Shown one piece after another: positions 26,557 to 34,538 of a stretch of 64,000 bases of DNA (within the stretch, counting starts at the first letter, position 1; every line of letters begins with the position of its first letter). Under the pieces are notes generated by a model, which ran no database searches, had not been told where the DNA came from, and saw nothing but the letters and a program-made list of their open reading frames with translations. The translations under genes and the position numbers were made by a program. Source of the stretch: Candidatus Gastranaerophilales bacterium (GTDB taxonomy: Bacteria; Cyanobacteriota; Vampirovibrionia; Gastranaerophilales; Gastranaerophilaceae); assembly GCA_944325555.1 (NCBI GenBank), contig CALVAN010000001.1:124001-188000 (forward strand). The letters run 5' to 3'.

Positions 26557-27138
26557 ATGAAAAAAATTATATTATCTGTTTTAATACTTGTTTTATGTAT
26601 TGCGGCTGCAGTTGGCGGCTATATGTTATACGGAGCAAAAACGCAAAAAACTTTGCTGCAGGATAAAAAAGTTCTTGTGGTTTATTATTCCTATTCGGGT
26701 AACACAAAATCAATTGCACAAAAAATACAGCAAATAACAAATGCCGATATTTTTGAAATAAAAACCGTTAAGCCTTATCCCTCAAATTATCAAGAGGTGG
26801 TTGAGCAGGCTGCAAAAGAAAAACAAACCGATTTTCGTCCCGAAATACAGAGCACTGAAGCTAACATTTCTCAATATGACATAATATTTTTGGGCACACC
26901 TGTCTGGTGGTACACCATGGCGCCGCCCGTTAAGACTTTTATGTCTAAAAACAAATTCGGCGGAAAAATAATAATGCCGTTTTGTACACACGGCGGCGGC
27001 GGGGCTGCTGCTACCTTCGGGGACATGCAGACACTTGCACCTAAAGCCAAAATCTTAAAAGGTATGGAAATTTATGAAAGAGGTAACTTAAATACTTCTT
27101 CCGAAATCACAAAATGGATAGAACAAACAGTGGAGTAG
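26557..27138 (+). CDS. Membrane-anchored flavodoxin
   Basis: A 193-residue flavodoxin with an N-terminal signal anchor (KKIILSVLILVLCIAAAVGGYMLYG), so the flavin domain is probably outside the cytoplasm or held at the membrane. The FMN-phosphate loop is YYSYSGNTKSIA and the second loop is LGTPVWWYTMAPPVKTFM. CTHGGGGAA matches the third. It is the second gene after the MerR regulator and five bases before the cupin gene. The family carries electrons; in similar MerR-linked cassettes flavodoxins accompany reductases for oxidative or electrophile stress, which is an analogy only. Confidence 0.88.
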   Translation: MKKIILSVLILVLCIAAAVGGYMLYGAKTQKTLLQDKKVLVVYYSYSGNTKSIAQKIQQITNADIFEIKTVKPYPSNYQEVVEQAAKEKQTDFRPEIQSTEANISQYDIIFLGTPVWWYTMAPPVKTFMSKNKFGGKIIMPFCTHGGGGAAATFGDMQTLAPKAKILKGMEIYERGNLNTSSEITKWIEQTVE

Positions 27139-27142
27139 AAAT

Positions 27143-27607
27143 ATGAAGAAAAAAGCACTGACTATTATGACAGCGATTTTAATGTTAACAGGAGGAATCT
27201 CGGCAATGGCAGCAGATACTTTTGAACAACCTTTTGCTATGGGGGATGTAAATCCTTACGGCAAATTTTTCACAGGTACAACACATCTTAATATGCTTGT
27301 TACAAAAGACGATACCTTTAATTCATCAATAGGTAACGTTACTTTTGATGCAGGCGCAAGAACAAACTGGCACAAACATTCCGGCGGTCAAATTCTGCTT
27401 GTAACTGCAGGAGAAGGACGCTATCAGGAAAAAGGAAAAGAAATACAAATCCTGAAAAAAGGCGATGTAGTAAAAATTCCGCCAAATGCCGAACACTGGC
27501 ACGGAGCGGCTCCTAACAGCATGTTTGCTCATATTTCTATTGAGCCGAATATCCCGAATAATGAAACAACATGGCTTGATCCCGTTACAGACAAGGAATA
27601 TAAGTAG
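27143..27607 (+). CDS. Secreted cupin-domain protein
   Basis: A 154-residue protein with a signal peptide ending at SAMA-ADTF. A single cupin barrel follows. Motif 1 is NWHKHSGGQILLVTAGEGRY and motif 2 is GDVVKIPPNAEHWHGA, so the metal-binding His residues are present (WHKH, EHWH). It resembles the cupins that accompany carboxymuconolactone-decarboxylase-like proteins, but a catalytic function is not settled. It lies five bases after the flavodoxin gene, likely one transcript ended by the hairpin just downstream. Confidence 0.88.
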   Translation: MKKKALTIMTAILMLTGGISAMAADTFEQPFAMGDVNPYGKFFTGTTHLNMLVTKDDTFNSSIGNVTFDAGARTNWHKHSGGQILLVTAGEGRYQEKGKEIQILKKGDVVKIPPNAEHWHGAAPNSMFAHISIEPNIPNNETTWLDPVTDKEYK

Positions 27608-27618
27608 ACATCTTATTT

Positions 27619-27650
27619 ACGGCAGCAATTTAATTGCTGCCGTTATTTTT
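27619..27650 (+). terminator. Intrinsic terminator after the cupin gene
   Basis: ACGGCAGCAATT pairs with AATTGCTGCCGT (27632-27643), followed by TATTTTT. It closes the MerR-flavodoxin-cupin unit. Confidence 0.85.
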
Positions 27651-27715
27651 ATGAAGGATGCATTCTTTTAAAACATATGCTATTATAAATGTAGTAACAA
27701 AAAGTGAGGGAGTTT

Positions 27716-28108
27716 ATGCAGGTAAAGAGTGTTGGCGTTTCTAACGCTTTAAAAAATAATTTTAAAGCCATGTTTGTGCAAAGTCCCGATTTAAACGAAG
27801 TAACAGCTTATGAAATCAGAAACAACCGTTCGGAATACTGGCAAAAAGGGTTGAAAGATTTAAGTGCAATAAAAAAAGATACCAAACTGGATTTAAAACT
27901 TAATTCTGACGGGCAAGTTGTTATCACAAACCTTAAAAATAAAAATTTTATTATATGGCCAAGTTACAAAAATGATTCAGAAAACCTGAAAGAATTAAGT
28001 AATCCCGCTTCACAAGCGTATTACAATTTGTTTCTTGCAGGCCAGAGCATAAGTGTTATAAACGAAATTCAAAAAATTAACAACACTTATTACGCTAAAA
28101 GAAGATAG
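27716..28108 (+). CDS. Hypothetical 130-residue protein
   Basis: No family recognised. The N-terminus (MQVKSVGVSNALKNNFKAMFVQSPDLNEVTAYEIRNN) has no signal. The middle is basic and strand-rich with a K-D-T-K-L-D-L-K-L pattern. A short C-terminal helix ends YYAKRR. ATG 27716 is preferred because GAGGGAG stands just before it; the frame opens at a GTG twelve bases earlier. A strong terminator follows, so it is probably a single-gene unit. Confidence 0.6.
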   Translation: MQVKSVGVSNALKNNFKAMFVQSPDLNEVTAYEIRNNRSEYWQKGLKDLSAIKKDTKLDLKLNSDGQVVITNLKNKNFIIWPSYKNDSENLKELSNPASQAYYNLFLAGQSISVINEIQKINNTYYAKRR

Positions 28109-28133
28109 TTTAAATATTTAATATTAATATTTA

Positions 28134-28168
28134 AATGGCCTCTGTAAAATTGTTTTACAGAGGCCATT
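28134..28168. terminator. Bidirectional terminator between convergent hypothetical genes
   Basis: AATGGCCTCTGTAAAA (28134-28149) pairs with TTTTACAGAGGCCATT (28153-28168) across a 3-base loop, a 16-bp perfect stem. The A/T-rich arms serve both directions. Confidence 0.85.
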
Positions 28169-28170
28169 GT

Positions 28171-29229
28171 TTATAACCCTTTTTCGATATCCTCAAGCCT
28201 GTGGATTTGGTAGTAAGCTTGTACTTCTTCAAAGTCTTTACCCATTTTATCAAGAACTCTGTTCAACTCATTTTGCGTTTGCTCTATCATTTCCGGTCCG
28301 TGGGTTTTTATATTTGCATACATATCATATTCTTTTTGAAGTTTTTTACTGTACTCTTTTGAATTATTTATTGCTCCCTGTATCCCGTTTCTTTCATAAG
28401 AACTGAAGTTGTCTTCGTTTCTTTTTAGCAGCCCCTCATTAGAACCAATGCCTTCATCAACCAGATATTTATGGAACGCTATATCTTCAAGCTTTGTATT
28501 AGCCATTTTATATTTTGTTTTTAAATCTTCAAGTCTGTTCGCCAATTCATCTTTGTACATAAAATCCTGACCTGTTTTGTACATAATGTTGAACAGGTTT
28601 TGTGCATAGATAACTTTTTTCTGGGATTTGTTTATTCTTGAATGGTACAATTCTTCTTGTTCCGGAGTATTTTTTTCAACAGGATTTTCAAGTCTGTCCT
28701 CGTCAGCAGAGATTACCCTTTGCTGATAAGTTATATAATCTCTTAAATCTGCAAAATAATCGTGGGGATTGGGTGCCGCAGAGGTGTATTTATCCTTAAT
28801 TTGTTCTACCGTAGGAAATTTCGGCTCGTTGTCATATACAATATATCCGTGTTCGCTGCGGATTTTGTCGGTAATAGTTTCGTTCGGGTCGGCTACATAA
28901 AATGTTGTATCCAGTTTATTATCCGTTTTTTCAAAAGTTCTGTTTTGATCAAATTTTTCCGTATAAAGTTTTACGTTACGAGCCAGATAATCCGCAATTT
29001 TTTCTTTTGAATCGCTATTTATATCCACACGATTTTCTACTCCCATAAAGAAAGGTTTCATATCCTGGCCAAGTATATAGCAGGAAATATATCCGTATTC
29101 ATTGGGGATTATAGGGTTTTCTCTGTGACCGCTGAAGGCGGGTTTTGAAGTATTGTTAATTTGTGATTTATTATTATTTGCTTTGTTTTGTTTTGCTGGC
29201 GTATATATATTTATTGCAGAAATTCTCAT
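28171..29229 (-). CDS. Hypothetical 352-residue protein with basic N-terminal segment
   Basis: No family recognised. The N-terminus MRISAINIYTPAKQNKANNNKSQINNTSKPAFSGHRENP is polar, basic and Asn-rich, ending in an F-S-G motif, without a hydrophobic signal core. The rest is largely helical and charged, with a long coiled-coil-prone region (residues about 190-345) rich in Glu, Lys and Gln (ENTPEQEELYHSRINKSQKKVIYAQN, KLQKEYDMYANIKTHGPEMIEQTQNELNRVLDKM). A GGAGAG ribosome site precedes the ATG. A structural or scaffold role is possible but unproven. Confidence 0.6.
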   Translation of the reverse strand: MRISAINIYTPAKQNKANNNKSQINNTSKPAFSGHRENPIIPNEYGYISCYILGQDMKPFFMGVENRVDINSDSKEKIADYLARNVKLYTEKFDQNRTFEKTDNKLDTTFYVADPNETITDKIRSEHGYIVYDNEPKFPTVEQIKDKYTSAAPNPHDYFADLRDYITYQQRVISADEDRLENPVEKNTPEQEELYHSRINKSQKKVIYAQNLFNIMYKTGQDFMYKDELANRLEDLKTKYKMANTKLEDIAFHKYLVDEGIGSNEGLLKRNEDNFSSYERNGIQGAINNSKEYSKKLQKEYDMYANIKTHGPEMIEQTQNELNRVLDKMGKDFEEVQAYYQIHRLEDIEKGL

Positions 29230-29324
29230 GAAAATGCTCTCCTTATTTGCTTATTTAAGGTAACGCTGAACACAAAATTTTTTGCTACTGTTTTAGTAAT
29301 TATTTAATTAAATTTTACAATATT

Positions 29325-30326
29325 TTAAAATTCTCCGTCACATTTTGTATTGCAGAAAACACATCTGTCTTTGTTAAGATTATATTTTATTATCTTATAA
29401 CCGTTTCTTATAATAACAGGTTGCCCGCAGTTTTTGCAATAGGTTGAAGAAGTTTGCTCGGTTGTAATATTACCGGTATAAACATATTTTAGCCCTGTTT
29501 GCAAAGCAATTTGATAAGCCTTCAAAAGTGTTGAATAGTCAGTGGATTTTCTGTTAATAAATTTATAATTAGGAAAAAATGCACTAAAATGCAAAGGTAT
29601 GCAATCGCCTATGTTTTCAATTATCCAACGGCATTCGGCTTTTATATCATCATCGTTGTCGTTTTCGCCTTCAATCAGCATTGTTGTTAATTCTATGTGG
29701 CAATTTGTTTCATTGCAGGCATATTTAATTGTATCGAGCACTGGCTGCAATTTTGCAAGACAGTTTTTTGAGTAAAAATTTTCGCTGAAAGCTTTCAGGT
29801 CAATATTTGCCGCATCCATGCATTCAAAAAATTCCCGAGCGGGCTCTTTATTGATAAAGCCCGAAGTAACAGCAATTGTTTTTATACCGTTTTGACGGCA
29901 CAGTTTCGCCGTATCGATTGCGTATTCAAAAAATATAATCGGGTCGTTATAAGTGAAGGCAACGCTTTTACAATTGTATTTTTTAGCAACAGCAACAATT
30001 TCCTCGGGCGAGGTTTTGTTCAAAAGAAAAACATCAATATCGTTTTTGGTTGTTCTCCAGTTCTGGCAAAACTTGCAGCCCATATTGCATCCTGTTGTAC
30101 CGAAGGATAATACAGCAGAAGCAGGATAAAAGTGGTAAAGAGGCTTTTTTTCGACCGGATCTATTGCCAGACCGGTATTATAGCCATATTCTGTTAAGGT
30201 AATGATTCCGTTAACATTTTTTCTGGCCTTACAAAAACCTTTTTGTCCTTCATTTAAAATACAATTTCTGGGACAAATTGTACATTGAACCTTATTTGTT
30301 GGATGTAAAATATTTTGATATTTCAT
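29325..30326 (-). CDS. amrS: AmmeMemoRadiSam system radical SAM enzyme
   Basis: A 333-residue radical SAM protein. The cluster motif is Cys80, Cys84, Cys87 in TTGCNMGCKFCQNW. An N-terminal cysteine group (Cys15, Cys18, Cys22, Cys32) and a C-terminal set (YCKNCGQPV, RCVFCNTKC) suggest further metal sites. This matches the radical SAM partner of the AmmeMemoRadiSam system, a conserved trio whose chemistry is not established. ATG 30326 is chosen; an upstream frame extension exists but overlaps the divergent gene. Only 21 bases separate it from the divergent amrBA start, and a TATAAT is placed so that transcription should begin at the ATG itself. Confidence 0.9.
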   Translation of the reverse strand: MKYQNILHPTNKVQCTICPRNCILNEGQKGFCKARKNVNGIITLTEYGYNTGLAIDPVEKKPLYHFYPASAVLSFGTTGCNMGCKFCQNWRTTKNDIDVFLLNKTSPEEIVAVAKKYNCKSVAFTYNDPIIFFEYAIDTAKLCRQNGIKTIAVTSGFINKEPAREFFECMDAANIDLKAFSENFYSKNCLAKLQPVLDTIKYACNETNCHIELTTMLIEGENDNDDDIKAECRWIIENIGDCIPLHFSAFFPNYKFINRKSTDYSTLLKAYQIALQTGLKYVYTGNITTEQTSSTYCKNCGQPVIIRNGYKIIKYNLNKDRCVFCNTKCDGEF

Positions 30327-30333
30327 AAAATAA

Positions 30334-30341
30334 ATTATAAT
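30334..30341. promoter_or_regulatory. Shared divergent -10 element of amrS and amrBA
   Basis: ATTATAAT is a palindrome that reads TATAAT on both strands. On the plus strand (30336-30341) it ends seven bases before the A of the amrBA ATG (30348). On the minus strand (30339-30334) it ends eight bases before the A of the amrS ATG (30326). Neither gene has a Shine-Dalgarno sequence, so both transcripts are predicted to be leaderless. -35 matches are weak. Confidence 0.55.
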
Positions 30342-30347
30342 GTTCTT

Positions 30348-31685
30348 ATGGAAAAAGTTAAACAACCTTCTGTTGCCGGTTCTTTCTATACGGCAGACGC
30401 TACGGAATTAAAAAATCAAATAGAAAGTTTTAAAGAAAACAACAAAAATGCTTATGCGGTGCCTACACGTGCTGTCATTGTTCCGCATGCAGGTTTGGTA
30501 TATTCCGGCAGGCTCGCCTATGAAGGCATAAGCCAGCTGAATAAAAATATAGAAAATCTTTTTATCATTGCCCCTGCTCACAGGGTTGCTTTTGAAGGGC
30601 TTGTCTTAAGTGATTTTGAAAAATGGAGTACACCGTTTGGCGAGATAAAAGTTAATCAGGAGCTTAATAATGAGCTGCATGAAAAATTTGGTGCTCAATA
30701 TAATAATATGGCTCTGGAAAACGAACACTCCGTTGAAATTCAGGTGCCGATTATACAACAGGTATTTGAAAATGTTAAAATTGTGCCTGTTCTTGTGGGA
30801 ATGGAAAGTCCTGACACTATTGAAAAAATCATTGAAGTTTATTACGCAGATGAGAAAAACGGATTTATTATTTCGTCTGATTTAAGTCACTTTTTAAACG
30901 AAGCACAGGCAAAAAAGATTGATACTCTGACGGCGCAAATGATAGAATCCGGCAATACACAAAACTTTGCTCCGCAGCAGGCATGCGGTATGGTTGGCAT
31001 ATTAGGGCTTGTCGGTTTTGCAAACAAAAACAATTATTCATTAATCAGAATCGATATGACAAATTCCTCGGCAACTACCGGAGATAAATCCAATGTCGTA
31101 GGATACGGCTGCTGGTTTATGTATGAAGGCGAAAAAAATAATTTTTTAAAAGAATATTGTTCGGATATCATCAAAGAAATTTGCCGCTTAAGTATTAAAT
31201 CACGCCTGCTGCAAATGCAAGAAAAAATAAGCTATCCGCAGGTTCTGGATGAAATAGGTGCATGTTTTGTAACTCTTGAAAAAGAGGGCAAATTAAGAGG
31301 CTGTATAGGCTCTATTCTTGCCTACAGACCTTTAATCGAAGATTTGCTTACAAACGCTCAAAAAGCGGCATTTGCAGACCCGAGGTTTAAGCCTGTTACA
31401 AAACAAGAATTGGAACAGTTGGAAATTGCGGTTTCGGTTCTGTCTAATCCTAAGCCGATACATTTTAATGACGAATCTGATTTGTTAAACCGGATTCAAG
31501 CTGGCAAAGACGGAATAATCATAAAAGACGGCAAATATCAGGCTGTATTTTTACCGTCTGTCTGGGAACAGCTCCCTGACAAAAGAGAGTTTTTGAACGC
31601 ATTAAAACTCAAAGCCGGTTTAAGACCCGAGTATTTTTCAAAAACTTTTGAAGCTTACAGATTTGAAACGGTTTATATAAAATAG
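30348..31685 (+). CDS. AmmeMemoRadiSam proteins B and A as one fused polypeptide
   Basis: A 445-residue fusion. Residues about 1-265 are the MEMO1-like/AmrB domain, related to extradiol dioxygenases (VKQPSVAGSFYTADATELK, VIVPHAGLVYSGRLAYEG, ENEHSVEIQVPIIQ, SSDLSHFLN; the His residues line a metal pocket in the family). Residues about 275-445 are AMMECR1/AmrA (CFVTLEKEGKLRGCIGSILAYRPL is the family hallmark). With the divergent radical SAM gene the complete three-part system is present. It is proposed to act in a modification reaction, but the substrate is unknown. A terminator follows directly. Confidence 0.92.
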   Translation: MEKVKQPSVAGSFYTADATELKNQIESFKENNKNAYAVPTRAVIVPHAGLVYSGRLAYEGISQLNKNIENLFIIAPAHRVAFEGLVLSDFEKWSTPFGEIKVNQELNNELHEKFGAQYNNMALENEHSVEIQVPIIQQVFENVKIVPVLVGMESPDTIEKIIEVYYADEKNGFIISSDLSHFLNEAQAKKIDTLTAQMIESGNTQNFAPQQACGMVGILGLVGFANKNNYSLIRIDMTNSSATTGDKSNVVGYGCWFMYEGEKNNFLKEYCSDIIKEICRLSIKSRLLQMQEKISYPQVLDEIGACFVTLEKEGKLRGCIGSILAYRPLIEDLLTNAQKAAFADPRFKPVTKQELEQLEIAVSVLSNPKPIHFNDESDLLNRIQAGKDGIIIKDGKYQAVFLPSVWEQLPDKREFLNALKLKAGLRPEYFSKTFEAYRFETVYIK

Positions 31686-31698
31686 ATTCCATATCAAT

Positions 31699-31747
31699 AA
31701 AAAAGCTGCCTTTACGGACTCAAATTGACCGTTAAGGCAGCTTTTTT
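31699..31747. terminator. Intrinsic terminator after amrBA
   Basis: AAAAAAGCTGCCTTTACGG pairs with CCGTTAAGGCAGCTTTTTT, with an 11-base loop and one mismatch. A and T runs on both sides allow use in either direction. Confidence 0.85.
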
Positions 31748-31819
31748 ATATACTGCTTTGCTCTAATGAAAGTCAGCTCTTTTTTCTTTATTTTAAATAA
31801 GAAAAAGGAGTCTTTATTT

Positions 31820-32509
31820 ATGCAAGAGAAAAAAATACTTATAGTGGCAACTAATACATCCTGTATGGATGATTTGAATAAAACAAAGACAGGGGTCTGG
31901 CTGGAGGAATTTGCGGTACCGTTTTTGGAGTTTAAAAATGCATCCGATGATGAATTTAAACTCGACGTTACCGTTGCCAGCCCCCTTGGCGGGGTCGCAC
32001 CCGTTGATGAGTCAAGTCTTGAATGCAAAAATCCGACACAATGGGATTACACCATAAAGGCTTTAGAAAATACCGTAAAATTATCAGAAGCGGACTACAA
32101 AAACTACGACGCAATCTTTATCCCCGGCGGGCACGGGCCAATGTTTGACCTTGCAAAAGATGAACTTTTGGGAGAAATAGTTTCTTATTTTTATAACACT
32201 CACAAGCTTGTAGCCGCAGTCTGCCACGGACCGGCGGGGTTGATTAACGCCAAAACCGATACGGGTGAACCAATTGTAAAAGGTATGCAGCTGACTTGCT
32301 TTACAAATGAAGAAGAGAAGATTGTTAAAAAAGATATGCTTATGCCCTTTTTATTGGAATCAAAATTAAAACAACTCGGAGCGTATTTTAATGCTGCTGC
32401 TCCGTGGGAAGAAAATGTAGTTGTTGATGAAAATCTCATTACCGGACAAAACCCTGCTTCGGCAAAAAAACTTGCCAAAACGGTATTGAAAAAACTTAAA
32501 AATAACTGA
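31820..32509 (+). CDS. DJ-1/PfpI superfamily protein (class I glutamine amidotransferase-like, Hsp31 type)
   Basis: A 229-residue DJ-1/PfpI protein. The nucleophile elbow is VAAVCHGPAGLINA with the reactive Cys, and the preceding loop is FIPGGHGPMFDL. The family acts as glyoxalase III or deglycase, or as chaperone; the CHGP form is seen in Hsp31-like members active on methylglyoxal. ATG 31820 has AAGGAG ten bases upstream; the frame is open further 5' but without a ribosome site. Terminators on either side mark a single-gene unit. Confidence 0.88.
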   Translation: MQEKKILIVATNTSCMDDLNKTKTGVWLEEFAVPFLEFKNASDDEFKLDVTVASPLGGVAPVDESSLECKNPTQWDYTIKALENTVKLSEADYKNYDAIFIPGGHGPMFDLAKDELLGEIVSYFYNTHKLVAAVCHGPAGLINAKTDTGEPIVKGMQLTCFTNEEEKIVKKDMLMPFLLESKLKQLGAYFNAAAPWEENVVVDENLITGQNPASAKKLAKTVLKKLKNN

Positions 32510-32510
32510 C

Positions 32511-32542
32511 AAAAAACTCCGGCTTTTCAACCGGAGTTTTTT
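32511..32542. terminator. Bidirectional terminator
   Basis: AAAAAACTCCGG (32511-32522) pairs with CCGGAGTTTTTT (32531-32542) around an 8-base loop. It separates the convergent DJ-1 and pentapeptide genes. Confidence 0.9.
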
Positions 32543-32557
32543 ATTTCCTTTTAAATT

Positions 32558-33088
32558 TTAATAATCACCTGAAGAGCTGTCATCGTCATCTTCCAGCGAT
32601 GACAAATCTTTTGTGTAAGTTGTATCAAAATCTTCCGGTAACATATCAGTATCGGGCCAGATTGTTGATTCATCAAACCTTACCGCATCCATATTGTCTG
32701 CCGCAGAGAAGTCGGAATTTTGCAAATCGCTTTCGTTAAATACGGCACCAGCCATATCAGCATCGGTAAAGCTGCAATAGTTTACGGCAGCATAGCTGAA
32801 ATCCGTACCGTTTAACAAAGAACCGGAAAAATTACATTCAACAAGATTCGCACGGGAAAAATCAGCTGATGTAAGGTCAGTATCGGTAAAATTTACTTCC
32901 GTAAAGTTAGCTTCGCCGAATGAACATCCTGATAAATCAGCATTTGTAAGATCAACACCCTCAAGTGTAATACCTGAAAAATCAAGCTCACTCAGGTCAA
33001 TTTCTTCGTGGTCTTTTCGGTATTCTTCATAAGCAGAAGGATTTGAAACAATCAGGTCAAATAATTCTTCTTTTGTATATTCTGCCAT
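32558..33088 (-). CDS. Pentapeptide repeat protein
   Basis: A 176-residue acidic protein built on about 18 tandem A(D/N)LXX-type pentapeptides: LDFSG, VDLTN, ADLSG, CSFGE, ANFTE, VNFTD, TDLTS, ADFSR, ANLVE, CNFSG and so on, from residue 28 to 130. These fold as a right-handed square beta-helix. There is no signal peptide or membrane segment. Family members include DNA mimics that bind gyrase and scaffold proteins of Cyanobacteria; the strong acidity would suit DNA mimicry, but that is speculation. It is the last gene of the minus-strand signalling cluster. Confidence 0.92.
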   Translation of the reverse strand: MAEYTKEELFDLIVSNPSAYEEYRKDHEEIDLSELDFSGITLEGVDLTNADLSGCSFGEANFTEVNFTDTDLTSADFSRANLVECNFSGSLLNGTDFSYAAVNYCSFTDADMAGAVFNESDLQNSDFSAADNMDAVRFDESTIWPDTDMLPEDFDTTYTKDLSSLEDDDDSSSGDY

Positions 33089-33135
33089 TTAAAAACTCTC
33101 CTTAGTAATAATAGAACATGATAACACTTTTTTTG

Positions 33136-33765
33136 TTAATCCTCAATAATTCTCATTTGCATTGCTAACAAAACCGCCTGGGTTCTGTTTTTAACCTTTA
33201 ATTTTTTGAAAATACTGTTGAGGTGTGTTTTTACCGTAACTTCACGTACATAAAGTTTTTCGGCAATATCGTTATTGCTTGCCCCTTGAGAAACCATTTT
33301 TAAAATTTCCTTTTCTCGTGAGGTTAACGGTTCAATATTGCCTTCTTTTACAAATTTAAGGTCAACATTGTTGTGTTTTTCTTTTTGCCATGAAGAACGT
33401 CTTAAAAGTGCTTCGATTCTTGCGAGGAGATTCGGCAAGATAAATGGTTTTACAACATAATCGTCGGCTCCGAATTTTAGACCCGAAATTTCCTTTTGTT
33501 CTTCGTTTATAGCCGTAATCATAATAATAGGAATATTTTCCAATTTTTTATTCTGACGGATTGCCCTTAGAGTTTCCCATCCATCCATGTTAGGCATCAT
33601 TACATCCAATAGAACGAGGTCAAAATCATTGGTTTCGGATGTAAGCTTTTTTATACCCTGCAGTCCGTCTTTTGCAACATCTACTTCATACCCGTACAAA
33701 GGTAATGCATCAGCCAGATATTTAGGATTGTCATCGATAATCAGAATTTTAGCTATAGCAACCAT
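33136..33765 (-). CDS. Response regulator, REC plus LuxR-type DNA-binding domain
   Basis: A 209-residue regulator. The receiver domain starts KILIIDDNPKYLAD (acidic pocket), has the phospho-Asp in FDLVLLDVMMPNMDGWE, Thr in IMITA and Lys in DYVVKPF. Its sequence is OmpR-like, but the output domain is LuxR/NarL type: PLTSREKEILKMVSQGASNNDIAEKLYVREVTVKTHLNSIFKKLKVKNRTQAVL. This REC/LuxR combination is frequent in Cyanobacteria. ATG 33765 is used; a GTG twelve bases earlier is possible. It is 78 bases downstream of the second regulator gene. No kinase adjoins it. Confidence 0.93.
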   Translation of the reverse strand: MVAIAKILIIDDNPKYLADALPLYGYEVDVAKDGLQGIKKLTSETNDFDLVLLDVMMPNMDGWETLRAIRQNKKLENIPIIMITAINEEQKEISGLKFGADDYVVKPFILPNLLARIEALLRRSSWQKEKHNNVDLKFVKEGNIEPLTSREKEILKMVSQGASNNDIAEKLYVREVTVKTHLNSIFKKLKVKNRTQAVLLAMQMRIIED

Positions 33766-33855
33766 AATTGTTCTCACTCATACTACTTTAGTTGTAATTT
33801 TAATAGATAAATCCTTATTTATCAATGGAAACAGGCATAATTTCATCTATTTAAC

Positions 33856-34530
33856 TTAGATTAGATTGTCTTTTAGCGCTTTTATTGCAGCTTGTGTTCT
33901 GTCGTTAACGGCAAGTTTTTGCAGGATATTGCAGACGTGAGCCTTTGTTGTATTGATACTGACATCTAATTTTTGTGCTATTTCACTGTTTGTTAAACCT
34001 TCAACTATAAGTGCCAGTACTTGTTTTTCTCTTGTTGTAAGATTTATATCGGAAACTTTAGCAGACTCTTTGGGGTCGGTCTGTGTTTCGACATGTTGTG
34101 TTTCAGGCTGGCCTGCTGCTTTTAAAACATACTGTGCAACTTTTGGGTCAAACCAGGCAGCTCCTTCAAGTACCGATTTTGTAATATCTATTAACTTGTC
34201 GGGTTCAATATCTTTTGTGCAATATGCGTTAGCCCCGTTATGAAGGGATTTTAGTACATCTTCTTCCTGTTCATGTGAAGATAAAACAATTACTTTAGTG
34301 GACGGGCGTTTTTCTTTTATTACCTTTGTGGCTTCAATCCCGTTCATATCCGGCAGTCCCAGATCCATAATAACTGCGTCTACGGCTTCTTTTTGTGCAA
34401 TTGTAATTCCTGATTTTGCGTTAGATGCTTCAAAAATTTTGTCGAAACATTTTTCCGACTCAAAAGCCGTTCTAAGACCGAATCTTGTTAAAGAATGATC
34501 CTCAACTATCAAAATACTGTACTTTTTCAT
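33856..34530 (-). CDS. Response regulator, NarL/FixJ family
   Basis: A 224-residue regulator. The receiver has SILIVEDHSLTRFG, phospho-Asp in AVIMDLGLPDMNGIEA, VIVLSSHE and a Lys in CTKDIEPD. A Gln/Thr linker (KAAGQPETQHVETQTDPKESAKV) leads to the LuxR helix-turn-helix NLTTREKQVLALIVEGLTNSEIAQKLDVSINTTKAHVCNILQKLAVNDRTQAAI. It starts eight bases after the TPR gene stop, so the two are co-expressed. Its kinase may be the orphan kinase at 20.4-22.0 kb, but nothing here proves it. Confidence 0.94.
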   Translation of the reverse strand: MKKYSILIVEDHSLTRFGLRTAFESEKCFDKIFEASNAKSGITIAQKEAVDAVIMDLGLPDMNGIEATKVIKEKRPSTKVIVLSSHEQEEDVLKSLHNGANAYCTKDIEPDKLIDITKSVLEGAAWFDPKVAQYVLKAAGQPETQHVETQTDPKESAKVSDINLTTREKQVLALIVEGLTNSEIAQKLDVSINTTKAHVCNILQKLAVNDRTQAAIKALKDNLI

Positions 34531-34538
34531 ACTTTTTC

